Under the pieces are notes generated by a model. It was given only the letters and a program-made list of their open reading frames with translations, was not told the origin of the DNA and did not search any database. Source: Acidobacteriota bacterium (GTDB taxonomy: Bacteria; Acidobacteriota; Blastocatellia; Pyrinomonadales; Pyrinomonadaceae). Taken from it: 64,000 bases of DNA. Shown piece by piece: positions 1 through 8,562 of this stretch (its first letter is position 1; each line of letters starts with the position of its first letter). The stretch covers positions 1 through 64,000 of the forward strand of contig JAIVJZ010000010.1 in assembly GCA_020199775.1 (NCBI GenBank), given 5' to 3'. A program made the position numbers and the translations under genes.

Positions 1-111
1 CAGATTAAGGCGATGTTCCCGCGTCATATTCATGCGACCAGCTTTCGCGGCTTTCTTTTGAAGGTCTCGCTATTCGTCATCGCCTTTGCTTTGGACAAGG
101 CGTTTATCTAG
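1..111 (+). CDS. C-terminal end of an unknown protein (partial)
   Basis: An open frame enters the window at base 1 and ends at TAG 109-111, giving the last 36 residues of a protein that starts upstream. The piece reads FPRHIHATSFRGFLLKVS and then a short hydrophobic stretch (LFVIAFAL). That is too little to assign a family; a transposase or membrane-protein tail are both possible guesses. It converges on mreB, and only about 40 bases of period-7 repeat separate the two stop codons. Confidence 0.45.
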   Translation, partial: QIKAMFPRHIHATSFRGFLLKVSLFVIAFALDKAFI

Positions 112-124
112 CAACTTGGATTAT

Positions 125-152
125 TTACGATTCACGACTTACGATTCACGGC
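125..152. repeat. Tandem period-7 repeat between convergent genes
   Basis: The words TTTACGA, TTCACGA, CTTACGA and TTCACGG follow each other without gaps and stop just before the mreB stop codon. They look like one arm of the palindromic period-7 elements found elsewhere in this window, but no matching second arm is present in this short gap. Confidence 0.55.
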
Positions 153-154
153 TT

Positions 155-1201
155 TTATGTTCCGCTCGTCAGATTGTTGTCCCACTTCACGCGTTTGAGG
201 AGGTTGAAGTCCGAGAGCATTTTGCCCGCGCCGAGCACGACGGACGAGAGCGGGTCGTCGGAGACCGAGACGGGGAGGCCGGTCTCGATGGAGAGCCGTT
301 TGTCCAGATTCTTCAACAGCGCGCCGCCGCCCGTGAGCACGATGCCGCGCTCGACGATGTCGGCGGACAACTCCGGCGGCGTACGTTCGAGTGCGACGCG
401 GACGGCGTTGACGATGGTTGAGATCGAATCGGCGAGAGCCTCGCGCACTTCGTCGTCCGTGATGGTGATGGTCTTCGGGATGCCTTCGATGAGGTTGCGC
501 CCGCGCACGTCCATCGAGAGTTGTTCGTCGAGCGGGAAGGCCGAGCCGAGGTTGATCTTGATCATCTCGGCGGTGCGTTCGCCGATGAGCAAGTTGTACT
601 TGCGTTTGATGAAGCCCGTGATCGCCTCGTCCATCTCGTTGCCCGCGACGCGCACGGCGCGCGAGTAGACGATGCCCGAGAGCGAGATGACGGCGATGTC
701 GGTCGTGCCGCCGCCGATGTCCACGATCATGTTGCCGTGCGGTTCGGTGATGGGCAGACCGGCGCCGATGGCCGCCGCCATCGCCTCTTCGACGAGGTAC
801 ACCTCCGAAGCTTTGGCGCGGTAGGCGGAGTCTTCGACGGCGCGGCGTTCGACCTGCGTGATCTCGCTGGGGATGCCGATGACGACGCGAGGGCTAACCC
901 ACGACTTGCCGTTGTGCGCCTTGCGTATGAAGTGCTGGAGCATCTTCTCCGTCACTTCGAAGTTGGCGATGACGCCGTCCTTCATCGGGCGGATGGCGAC
1001 GATGTTGCCGGGCGTGCGCCCCAACATCTCTTTGGCTTCCTTGCCGACGGCGAGCGGCTGATTGGTGGATTTGTTGATCGCAACGATGGACGGCTCTGAT
1101 ACGACGATGCCGCGCCCCTTGGCGTAGACGAGCGTATTAGCCGTCCCGAGGTCGATTGCCAGATCGCTGGAAAACAGACTGAAGAGTGATTTAAAGGCCA
1201 T
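155..1201 (-). CDS. mreB: Rod shape-determining protein MreB
   Basis: Bacterial actin that polymerises under the inner membrane and guides the cell-wall elongation machinery. The 348-aa length is normal for the family. The actin-fold ATP site is visible: phosphate-1 motif DLGTANT at residues 17-23, phosphate-2 motif VDIGGGTTD near the middle, and the adenosine motif [10 protein letters not shown] near residue 290. The N-terminus [12 protein letters not shown] is short and partly hydrophobic, as in membrane-associated MreB. The ATG at 1201 is the natural start. mreC and mreD, often downstream of mreB, are not here: the 3' neighbour converges on mreB. Identification is secure. Confidence 0.97.
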   Translation of the reverse strand: MAFKSLFSLFSSDLAIDLGTANTLVYAKGRGIVVSEPSIVAINKSTNQPLAVGKEAKEMLGRTPGNIVAIRPMKDGVIANFEVTEKMLQHFIRKAHNGKSWVSPRVVIGIPSEITQVERRAVEDSAYRAKASEVYLVEEAMAAAIGAGLPITEPHGNMIVDIGGGTTDIAVISLSGIVYSRAVRVAGNEMDEAITGFIKRKYNLLIGERTAEMIKINLGSAFPLDEQLSMDVRGRNLIEGIPKTITITDDEVREALADSISTIVNAVRVALERTPPELSADIVERGIVLTGGGALLKNLDKRLSIETGLPVSVSDDPLSSVVLGAGKMLSDFNLLKRVKWDNNLTSGT

Positions 1202-1504
1202 TAATTTCTCGATCCAAGCATGTCTGAGATGCGCTAGAAATGAACGTCAACAGCGCGGTCTTGGCGGAGTTCAAGGATTACATGAAATAACGCCACGTAA
1301 ATCCGACTTCCTACAACACCCTGCGAGGCCGCTGCCCCGCAACGCCCTACCAGCTAAACAAGATACAACGAAAAAGCCTAAATACTAAAGTCAACAGGCT
1401 CGAATCGCGGATTTTAATGCGGGAATAGATTGATGCGGCGGCAGGGAACCGATGATTAACTTTGAGGCCGGTCGAGCGTTGGTGAGAGCGACTTGAGGGG
1501 CGCA
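1202..1504. other. Intergenic region upstream of mreB
   Basis: About 300 bases lie between the mreB start and the stop of the next minus-strand gene. It should hold the mreB promoter, but I see no convincing -35/-10 pair, hairpin or conserved RNA here. Confidence 0.5.
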
Positions 1505-2311
1505 TCAGCCTGTATAGACGAGGACGTTTGTGTAACCCAATCTGAACAAGTCTGAGTAAGCAATGTCGGCTTGAATCTCATCGTTGCTATAGAGCACGAT
1601 AATTTGATTTTGCGGCAATTCGTTTTTCGCTCTGGCATAGACTTCATCCCAGGGAATGTTTTTAGCTTTGTCTATGTGTCCGTTGACGTACGCTTCGCGC
1701 TCGCGCAAGTCTAAAATAATGATCTCCTCTCGGTTCGCGATTCTACGTTTCAAATCGCTTTCGCTGATCGTCCATTCGCTGACTGCGCGGGTGTCCTTGA
1801 ATTGGAGGGCGGCCATCACTTCGGATTCTTTCTTCGGCGATAACTCTCCGACCCACACTTTACCGACCATCCCGTTTCTATTCACCAACGCCAAAGTTGG
1901 GACGAGTTTAATTCCGAGCGGAGCCAGCGTTTCCCGTTTGCTCTCAACTAAAGTGAGTCCAATCTCTCTGAGATATGCTTCTCCCTGCGAAGTTTCATCG
2001 GGATAAACTACGACCATTCTAGCGTCTGCCCTGCCTTTCAACCCGTCAACAAGTTTTCGGTAAAACCTTCCGCTCCTAGAGCAATAAGCGCAGCCTTTTC
2101 TCACGGCAACGAGCAGCGTCTGTTCTGATTTTGCCCAATCAATTCCTTCAACGAAAATTCGTGCGGTGGGAGCAAGCGTCGGAGGCTCGGGCGGAGGAGA
2201 AAAACTTCCCTTGATCACAATGCCGGCCACCACTAGGAACATCACGATGATGGCTACGTTGAGCAGCCGGCCGATTCTTGTCTTGCTTGAGCCTGTGGCC
2301 TGTGAGGTCAT
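1505..2311 (-). CDS. Membrane-anchored thioredoxin-like / rhodanese-like protein
   Basis: A 268-aa protein with an N-terminal membrane anchor (about residues 15-35, VAIIVMFLVVAGIVI). A thioredoxin-like domain with a CAYC redox motif follows near residue 75, and a C-terminal rhodanese-like domain (LDLREREAYVNGHI) near residue 200. The rhodanese active-site loop reads VLYSND where a catalytic rhodanese has a cysteine, so sulfur transfer is unlikely and the domain probably binds or scaffolds. ATG 2311 is chosen over an upstream TTG because GGAAGGAG lies about ten bases before it. The gene follows the TonB-domain gene by a few tens of bases, so the two probably form one transcript with the Cys-rich gene further upstream. 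The thioredoxin part may act on periplasmic disulfides. Confidence 0.75.
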   Translation of the reverse strand: MTSQATGSSKTRIGRLLNVAIIVMFLVVAGIVIKGSFSPPPEPPTLAPTARIFVEGIDWAKSEQTLLVAVRKGCAYCSRSGRFYRKLVDGLKGRADARMVVVYPDETSQGEAYLREIGLTLVESKRETLAPLGIKLVPTLALVNRNGMVGKVWVGELSPKKESEVMAALQFKDTRAVSEWTISESDLKRRIANREEIIILDLREREAYVNGHIDKAKNIPWDEVYARAKNELPQNQIIVLYSNDEIQADIAYSDLFRLGYTNVLVYTG

Positions 2312-2337
2312 GCAACCCAAACTCCTTCCACCATCGG

Positions 2338-4458
2338 CTACTGGAATTGTTTTGGATTTTCCACCCGCCCTTGCTTGTTTTTATCAATCACGAAATAAAA
2401 TGTCAGCTTGCCGCGAACGCTGATCGGTTTTCCGTCCAAAGAGCTTGGCTTAAACTTCCATTGCTTGACAGCCTCAACGGCGGCTCGCCCGATCTCGGGT
2501 GCGGCGGCTTCGATCACGGTTGTCTCCGTGACTTCTCCTTTACCATTATATTGGGCTTCAATCACCGCGATGCCTTGTTGCGCTTTTTTGATAGTCTCTG
2601 CGGGATAAACAGGCATCACCGTTTTTTCGGCAGACTTGCGCATGCCATCCTCGCCCACGCGAACCACCACTTCACTCGATTGGTTTTCTATCGGCATCAT
2701 CTTCGAGGTCTTCAGGAGTTCGCTAGTAAGCCCGACGAAAGCGGACATGCGGAGCTGCTCACTCTTGAATTCTCTCGCTTTGGCAATGCTGCTATCAATG
2801 CTTGCGACGGAGAGGATTGAACGAAAGGCTTTAGTGAAACTAAAATCGAGGCCGGTGACGGTCAAAGGAAAATTCTGCACCAACTCGCCGACTTGCACTT
2901 TTTGATTCCAGGCCATGCCGGACAACATTCTGCCGTCCGATGCATTGAACCCTTTGACGACATCCGTAAAAGCGGATTCAGCCGCCACCGCGTCATAGCG
3001 CGCGAGTTGTTCCGCCGCCAGCAACAGTAGCTGCGGCTTGCGGGCGTCTGAGACCACACGGATCGCTTGACGAGCGTGCGCGGTTGATTCATTTGCCAGT
3101 GTGGCGTTTTTGTTTTGGAAAGCGTTTTCCGCAATGCCCAAATAAAGCACCGCCCGCTCGATACCCGGCGGTAGTTTGTCGGCTATTTCCGCCGCCTCGA
3201 ATAGTTGTGGATTGTTGCCTTTAATTTTCGTCGCAGCTTTGCCGAATTCAATCAAGGTTTCTAATTGTGAACGCGCGTCTTTGTTTGCAATCTTGGCGCA
3301 AGCCACTTGCGCTGTCGTGAAATCTTTTTTCAGCCAAGCGCGATAAGCCACGTCCAGATAAGCCACATCTCGGCTTTCGGCATCGGGAAGTTTCTCCGCG
3401 TTCGACATTATTTGCTCGGGGCTATCGACGGTTTTTTTATTGATGTGGGCGAACGCCGCTTCTTGAGTCATCGCGGGCGGTACGTTCGCGGAGAGTTGCG
3501 TCATGGCCGCGCCGAGCGGAGCCGTCAGTTCGGGCGCGAACTTTCGCGCTTTGGGAAGCAGCAGGTAGCCGAGCGCATAACTCACTTTGCGCTGATGCAG
3601 GTCGGGTGCCGGGTGTTGAAGAAGCGTGACGGCGGTGTGCAGATAGGCGTGAACGAGAGCGGGCGGGATGCCCTGCACGTCGGCGGTGATGTCAACTATT
3701 CCGAGGTCGCCGACGCGCGTGATCATCACACTGGTCGGGTCGCTTCCGTCGAGCCGGGGCGAGGTGAAAATGTACGTCCCGAGCATCGCAAAGGCATTAG
3801 CGTCGGCCGCAGGTTGCTGCGCAAATTGATGGATGACTTGGAGGAAAAGTTGATCAGCCGAAGTTTCATTTTGTTGCCGCAATGATTTGAGAAACCAAAT
3901 GAACTCGGAACTGATTCCGCCTTGCAAACTGCGCGCGGCAAACTCCGCCGCCAGTTTCGGGTTCTCTTTTTGTAATCTTTTGGCCGTTTCGATATTGAGT
4001 TCTCGCTTCTCCGGCGCGCTTCGTTGGTCGTCTTCTTCTAATGTTCCGTCGATCAAAAGTTTCGCCCACCGAGCATCATGCTTGGCAATGCGAGCGATGA
4101 TGTCCTGGCGCAAATAGAGTAACGCTTTGGCGTTTTTATCGTCGCTCTTAACCGCTGTCAAACCTAGCGCCTGATCAAAAAGTCCACGGGTATATTCCTC
4201 ATCTTGCGACCAAATAATATCCGCGATTTGTGAGAGACCACCTGCTTTGACAGCGGGACTCTGGAAAGATGAAATATCTTCGACCATGCTCCGAATCTGA
4301 TGTAACACGAATTCTTTATGAACATTAGGAGGTGAGGAAAGAGCAATTGATCCTTCGAGGGCGGGATTTAATTGGTTTGGTTGGGGAGAACTTTGTGCAA
4401 ATAGATTAACGGTCACAAGCGAAGACACAATGAAAAGAACGGCGCGACCTCTAAGCAT
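2338..4458 (-). CDS. Exported protein with C-terminal TonB domain
   Basis: A 706-aa protein with a signal peptide (MLRGRAVLFIVSSLVTVNLFA) and a long helical middle part without a recognised domain. The C-terminus, about residues 600-690, is TonB-like (YPAETIKKAQQGIAVIEAQY ... VKQWKFKPSSLDGKP). This TonB_C module is common at the ends of exported proteins in acidobacteria-like genomes and does not by itself mean energy transduction. Start ATG 4458 is supported by GGAGGAG eight bases upstream. The middle region is rich in helical repeats (EIADKLPPGIERAVLYLGIA), suggesting a TPR-like scaffold. The gene sits between a small secreted Cys-rich protein and a thioredoxin/rhodanese protein. Its function is unknown. 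Confidence 0.8.
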   Translation of the reverse strand: MLRGRAVLFIVSSLVTVNLFAQSSPQPNQLNPALEGSIALSSPPNVHKEFVLHQIRSMVEDISSFQSPAVKAGGLSQIADIIWSQDEEYTRGLFDQALGLTAVKSDDKNAKALLYLRQDIIARIAKHDARWAKLLIDGTLEEDDQRSAPEKRELNIETAKRLQKENPKLAAEFAARSLQGGISSEFIWFLKSLRQQNETSADQLFLQVIHQFAQQPAADANAFAMLGTYIFTSPRLDGSDPTSVMITRVGDLGIVDITADVQGIPPALVHAYLHTAVTLLQHPAPDLHQRKVSYALGYLLLPKARKFAPELTAPLGAAMTQLSANVPPAMTQEAAFAHINKKTVDSPEQIMSNAEKLPDAESRDVAYLDVAYRAWLKKDFTTAQVACAKIANKDARSQLETLIEFGKAATKIKGNNPQLFEAAEIADKLPPGIERAVLYLGIAENAFQNKNATLANESTAHARQAIRVVSDARKPQLLLLAAEQLARYDAVAAESAFTDVVKGFNASDGRMLSGMAWNQKVQVGELVQNFPLTVTGLDFSFTKAFRSILSVASIDSSIAKAREFKSEQLRMSAFVGLTSELLKTSKMMPIENQSSEVVVRVGEDGMRKSAEKTVMPVYPAETIKKAQQGIAVIEAQYNGKGEVTETTVIEAAAPEIGRAAVEAVKQWKFKPSSLDGKPISVRGKLTFYFVIDKNKQGRVENPKQFQ

Positions 4459-4545
4459 GGCTCAAACTCCTCCGGTTTAATTGAAGCAGGTGGTGGGGGG
4501 AAAATTCACGACAACAGGCGGCCGGGCGCCCGGTCAGCTAAAACT

Positions 4546-4597
4546 CCATCGAAAGGCAGACCTTGCTCGTTTGAGCAGTAGTGCTGCCTTTCGATGG
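4546..4597 (-). terminator. Perfect 14-bp hairpin after the Cys-rich gene
   Basis: CCATCGAAAGGCAG (4546-4559) pairs with CTGCCTTTCGATGG (4584-4597) around a 24-base loop. On the minus strand the stem is followed by a short T run (AGTTTTAG). It lies just past the stop of the small Cys-rich gene and may end or attenuate its transcript before the TonB-domain gene. Confidence 0.6.
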
Positions 4598-4615
4598 GGT
4601 CATGAGAAAAAAATA

Positions 4616-4891
4616 TTAACTGCCGCCGCCCTGCTGTATCGCAAACCCATCGCCACTGCCTTGGCAGCCGCCGCCGCCGACCGTGCAAGTGCAGGTGGAT
4701 TGATCGGGGGTGCAGCTTGAGTAGCCATTTCCAGACGCTGCGGCACAGGCCACGCAAATTCCGCCGGTGGGGAAAACACATTGCTGACAGGCGACCGCGC
4801 TTCTTGATTCCGTGGCGAAGCTCACCGCGATGGCGATTAATGCGACGAGAATCATAAGTCTGGTTCTGAAGTATTTGATCGTTATGGACAC
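4616..4891 (-). CDS. Small secreted cysteine-rich protein, unknown function
   Basis: A 91-aa protein with a clear signal peptide (about residues 1-32, ILVALIAIAVSFATESRSA). The mature part of about 60 residues holds eight cysteines in close spacing (CQQC, CVAC, SSC, TCTC, GC) among Gly, Ser and Thr. The start is GTG at 4891, supported by GGAGGAG a few bases upstream. The even cysteine count fits disulfide bonding after export or metal binding. Downstream on the same strand lie a TonB-domain protein and a membrane thioredoxin/rhodanese protein, which could handle its disulfides. I do not recognise the family. A small extracellular peptide or metal-binding protein is possible. Confidence 0.65.
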   Translation of the reverse strand: MSITIKYFRTRLMILVALIAIAVSFATESRSAVACQQCVFPTGGICVACAAASGNGYSSCTPDQSTCTCTVGGGGCQGSGDGFAIQQGGGS

Positions 4892-5431
4892 GGTTTATTC
4901 TCCTCCTATTCGGTTGTGAGGGTGCTAGGGAAAGGGCGTTTGTAGAGCCTGTCGTAGCTCCGTTTACGGCAGTCCACCCAACTTCGATTTCAAGTTAACT
5001 TTACCCGCGCGCGCGACGCGGGAACTCGTTAGCGTTCGCTACGAGCGTCGAACACACAAAGAACAAAATCCGGTTGAAGGATTGTGTTTGGCGTCGCTCG
5101 CGGCGAAACTAAATCTTGTTTGACTTGGCATCGCGTACCAATGTGCCGGGCATGGGATTAGGTAATCGCTATGAGATTAGCGGGAGAAGGACTCGCGAGG
5201 CATTGAGGAGTGAGACTCTCGCCAACCAGTCTAAGTGAACGTTTTAAGCGGGTGCCACTATACCCCTTCGATAAACATTGTCAAGCCCTTTTCTTCTTAA
5301 CGCTTACGCCCCGTGGCAGCTTTTGGCAAGCGCGTTTCTGGATTGACCGTCGTGATGCGCGAGTGCGGGCTGACCATCACGCAACTCATCGGCAGCGCAT
5401 CCGGCGGCGGTTCGGAAGCCGACTTTATCGC
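4892..5431. other. 540-base intergenic region
   Basis: This gap lies between the start of the Cys-rich gene and the stop of the GGDEF gene. It contains the ribosome-binding site of the former (about 4903-4910) and a short GC palindrome near 5003-5021. Longer open frames crossing its right edge on the plus strand are antisense to the GGDEF gene. I see no gene in it. Confidence 0.5.
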
Positions 5432-6946
5432 TTAACTGCCGACACGATTTCCCCTTGCAGAGGCGAGGCGGACGCAGTTTTTGTGCGCGGCCTTGGCTTC
5501 GTACATCGCCGCGTCGGCATCGGCGATCAACTGCTGTGGGGATTGCGAGTGTTCGGGGAAAGAGGAGAGGCCGAAGCTGGCCGTCAGGCGCAGGCGCAGA
5601 TTACGCCCGCCGGTGAAGACGTGTTCGGCGATCTTTTCGCGCATCCGTTCGGCGACGCGCACGGCCATCTCCAGACCCGTCTCCGGCAAGATGACGACGA
5701 ATTCGTCGCCGCCGTAGCGCGCCACCACGTCCGTGTCGCGCACGCCCGTCAGGATCACGGTCGCCATCTCCATCAGGACGTGCGAGCCGACGAGATGGCC
5801 GTAGCGGTCGTTGATCTCTTTGAAGTCGTCGAGGTCGAAGAAGAGCGCGGTCACGGTCGAGCCGTAGCGGCGCGCCCGTTTGACTTCGGCCGTCAGGTAC
5901 TGGCGGAGGAAGCGCGCGTTGTGGAGCTTGGTGAGATCATCGGTCTGCGAAAGTTTCTCCGCCTCCGCGATGCGCACCGAGTTGGCGAGCGCGGCCGAGA
6001 GCGGCAGCGCGAGCGCGGAGAGCAACGCCGCCTCACCGGCCGCGAAGGCGCGCGCCGACGCCCCCTCGCGCACCGCTTCGAGCACGCCCAGCACGCGGTC
6101 GCCGCTCAGGAGCGGGACGGCCAGCACGCGCCGCTCGCCTTCGGTCTTGCGTTGCGTCTCGTTCGAGGTGAACGCGTCGCGCGCGGCCTGCGACTCCGTG
6201 CCCGTCAAGAGCATCAACGAATCGCTGTGGAGCGCGCGCCGCCAGTCGCCTTCGGGCAGGCCGCGCTCGCTCTCGGTCAGCCCGCGCACGGCGAGCGGCT
6301 CGAAGCGCGCTTCGAGTTGGCCGCGTTCCAACTCGGCCAGATAGATCGTCCACCGATCCGCGCCGACGAGCGGCGCGAGACCGACGAGCGCGGTTTGCGC
6401 CGCGCTCTTTTGATCGCTCACGAAATGGAGCGAGGCGACCGCTTCGAAGGCCGCGCGCAGGCGCGCCACGCTCAGGTTGTCGGGCAGCAACATGCTCGCG
6501 GGCGTCGCCGCCGGGTCGAACTCTTCCGAGTGCGAAGCAGATTGCGGCAGCGTGTCGCCGCTCTCTTCGAGGTCGCGCAGGAGCGCGGGCAGTTGCGCCG
6601 GGTCGTCCGCGACGGCGTGAAAGCCGAGCCGCAGGAGCGCGTGCGCGTCCAGACGGTGGGTGTCGGGCTGCGGCTCGCCCGCTTCAAAGCGGCGACAGGC
6701 GACGACCGGGGCTTCCGGCCAGGCGGTCGCGGCCTGCGTGAGCGCGGCGTGAATCTCACCGATGCTCGCGCGCTCCGGCACTTCGCAGATCACCGCCAGC
6801 GGCGATGTCGCGACGCCGTCCTCGTCCGCGCCGCGCGACCCGGCGGCGGCTAACTTCTCCTGCGCGTACACGCCCGCCTCGCGCAACGTCTCAAGCAACG
6901 CGCGCGCCGGTGGTTCGTGCTCAACTTTTAACAGGATGACGTGCAT
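5432..6946 (-). CDS. GAF-GGDEF diguanylate cyclase
   Basis: A 504-aa protein predicted to make the second messenger cyclic di-GMP from two GTP. The N-terminal third is unassigned, a GAF-like sensor domain spans roughly residues 190-330, and the C-terminal GGDEF domain roughly 335-495. The active-site signature RYGGDEF is intact near residue 410. An RxxD inhibitory site (RDTD) lies exactly five residues before the GGDEF signature, so product inhibition is likely. There is no membrane segment, so the protein should be cytoplasmic and sense a soluble ligand through GAF. The ATG lies directly beside a period-7 palindrome that separates it from the FecR-like gene upstream on the same strand. Confidence 0.92.
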   Translation of the reverse strand: MHVILLKVEHEPPARALLETLREAGVYAQEKLAAAGSRGADEDGVATSPLAVICEVPERASIGEIHAALTQAATAWPEAPVVACRRFEAGEPQPDTHRLDAHALLRLGFHAVADDPAQLPALLRDLEESGDTLPQSASHSEEFDPAATPASMLLPDNLSVARLRAAFEAVASLHFVSDQKSAAQTALVGLAPLVGADRWTIYLAELERGQLEARFEPLAVRGLTESERGLPEGDWRRALHSDSLMLLTGTESQAARDAFTSNETQRKTEGERRVLAVPLLSGDRVLGVLEAVREGASARAFAAGEAALLSALALPLSAALANSVRIAEAEKLSQTDDLTKLHNARFLRQYLTAEVKRARRYGSTVTALFFDLDDFKEINDRYGHLVGSHVLMEMATVILTGVRDTDVVARYGGDEFVVILPETGLEMAVRVAERMREKIAEHVFTGGRNLRLRLTASFGLSSFPEHSQSPQQLIADADAAMYEAKAAHKNCVRLASARGNRVGS

Positions 6947-6948
6947 AA

Positions 6949-7046
6949 GATGAGGGATGAGGGCAAAGGGATGAAGGATGAAAAGGAATGATTCAACCGA
7001 TTAAACGGTTTTCTTATTCATCCCTCATCCCTCATCCTTCATCCTT
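6949..7046. repeat. Period-7 palindromic element (GATGAGG type)
   Basis: The left arm has the words GATGAGG, GATGAGG, GCAAAGG, GATGAAG and GATGAAA in tandem. The right arm (about 7018-7045) is their approximate reverse complement, with a 15-base perfect core (6950-6964 against 7023-7037). It fills the whole gap between two minus-strand genes, ending at the stop codon of the FecR-like gene. It could act as a terminator or RNA stabiliser. Confidence 0.75.
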
Positions 7047-7047
7047 T

Positions 7048-8304
7048 CTATTGTTGTCCCGCGACGGGTGTGAAAGGGAGGCGCGTGTCGTTGCGCGTGC
7101 CTTGCGAGTCTTCGGCTTCGATGATGATTTCGCGCGCCGCTTTGGGCATGGATATCTGGAGTTGGAACGAGCCGTCGGCGGCGGCCAGAGTTTCGCGCCC
7201 GTTGATGCGGACGGTGTTGCCCGGTTGGGTGCGCCCGCGCGCCATGTAGATGCTGCCGCCGATAAATTCGAACGCAACGTTCGAGACCGTGATGTGCTCT
7301 CCCGTGCCTTGCCCCGCGGTGATGATGGTGAACTTCTGCGGCTCCGTCCATTCGCTGATCTGGCCGGAGGCGGCGACGGCGCGCACGCGCCAGAAATAGA
7401 TGCCGACGCGCAGATCGCTGACGCTGAACTGTGTCGCCTCAAGCTGGTCGCGCTCGGTCACTTTCCCGGCCGGGACGAAGAACGGGGACGTGGCGACTTC
7501 GACGCGGTAGTGGCGCGCCGCGCCGGTCGGCGGGCGCACCCAGCGCAGCGTGACGCTGGTCGAGCCTTTGTCGGCGACGGAGATTTTGTCGAGGTCGCGC
7601 GGGGAGAGAAGCAGGGGCATCGCCAGCAGGCTTTCGCGGCTCTTGATATTGCCCTGTTGATTGAGCGCGATGTACTCGTTGCCCTGCACGGTCGTCTTGA
7701 CGCCGCCGCGCGTCACGGTTTCGAGCTGACCGGAACTGACGCGAATGCCTTCCGAGTTGTCTTCGCGCACGTCGAAACTCGCGCCGGTCTGCCCGGCGAG
7801 ATTGTTCTTCGAGAGCGGCGTCTCGACGATGTTGCTGCCGCCTTCGGGCTGTTGCTCGGTGCGGACGTTGATCTGGCCGCGCGCGACGGCGACGCGCACG
7901 TTCGTGCGCTGGCCGCCCTCGAAACTCGTGTTGTCGCGGATGTTGACGACGCTGTTCGGGCGCACGATCAGGTTCGAGCCGTCGGCGAGTTGGATGCGGG
8001 CGCGGCCGTCGGCCTGCGTCTGCACGATGTCGCCGGGGTAGAGTTGCGTGTCGCTGCGCGCGAGCAGCGATTCGCGCGTCTGCGCGCGCACGACGCGCAC
8101 GTCGCCGTCAAAAGAGATGAAGCGCGCGCCGGCCGGGGCGTGCGCTTCCGCCGCGCCGCCTTTGAAGGGGTTGCCGTAAAGCCACGTGTAGACGCCGATG
8201 CCGCTCGCGGCGACGCCGACGACGAGCAGGATCACGAGCAGGTAGATCATGCGCTTCGAGACGACCCACCATTCGAGATCGAAGCGGCTGGATTTTGTAG
8301 ACAT
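7048..8304 (-). CDS. FecR-domain and fibronectin-III membrane protein
   Basis: A protein of about 418 aa with one membrane anchor near residues 20-42 (MIYLLVILLVVGVAASGIGV). A FecR-type domain follows (FDGDVRVVRAQ ... LADGSNLIVRPNSVVNI), then a fibronectin type III-like domain (TSVTLRWVRPPTGAARHYRV) and a C-terminal Ig-like or carbohydrate-binding-like strand region (TVRINGRETLAAADGSFQL). The frame is open further upstream, but ATG 8304 (MSTKSSRFD) gives the usual short cytoplasmic tail before the anchor. FecR domains outside sigma-factor systems occur in surface and periplasmic scaffold proteins, and no sigma factor is nearby. The role is unknown, probably cell-envelope structure or sensing. 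Confidence 0.8.
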   Translation of the reverse strand: MSTKSSRFDLEWWVVSKRMIYLLVILLVVGVAASGIGVYTWLYGNPFKGGAAEAHAPAGARFISFDGDVRVVRAQTRESLLARSDTQLYPGDIVQTQADGRARIQLADGSNLIVRPNSVVNIRDNTSFEGGQRTNVRVAVARGQINVRTEQQPEGGSNIVETPLSKNNLAGQTGASFDVREDNSEGIRVSSGQLETVTRGGVKTTVQGNEYIALNQQGNIKSRESLLAMPLLLSPRDLDKISVADKGSTSVTLRWVRPPTGAARHYRVEVATSPFFVPAGKVTERDQLEATQFSVSDLRVGIYFWRVRAVAASGQISEWTEPQKFTIITAGQGTGEHITVSNVAFEFIGGSIYMARGRTQPGNTVRINGRETLAAADGSFQLQISMPKAAREIIIEAEDSQGTRNDTRLPFTPVAGQQ

Positions 8305-8562
8305 AACTAACGGATGTCGGACGACGGTTGAACCGGCGAGGAGAAGTTGCCTGACGCTAATGGTTAAAGCAGATGCTTGCGGCCTGCTCTTTGCAAGAAG
8401 TCTTTCTGGCGTGGGGCGAACGGGGCGGGCGAATCTGAAATTCGGCCTCACAAGCAACTTAACACAGCGGCGCGCGCCGCATCAAGCACGATTTACGATG
8501 CGGCGCGCGCGCGCGGTATTTAGCGTTTTTCGGCCGTGATTTCTACTTTCGGCGGCGCGCGC

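Noticed and set aside
5210-6853. Long plus-strand open frame antisense to the GGDEF gene
   Set aside because: It is Arg-rich, has no domain and exists only because of the high G+C of the true minus-strand gene, which carries intact GGDEF motifs.
6949-7046. CRISPR-like array from repeated GATGAGG words
   Set aside because: There are no spacers of constant length and no cas genes; the units are contiguous 7-mers arranged as a palindrome.
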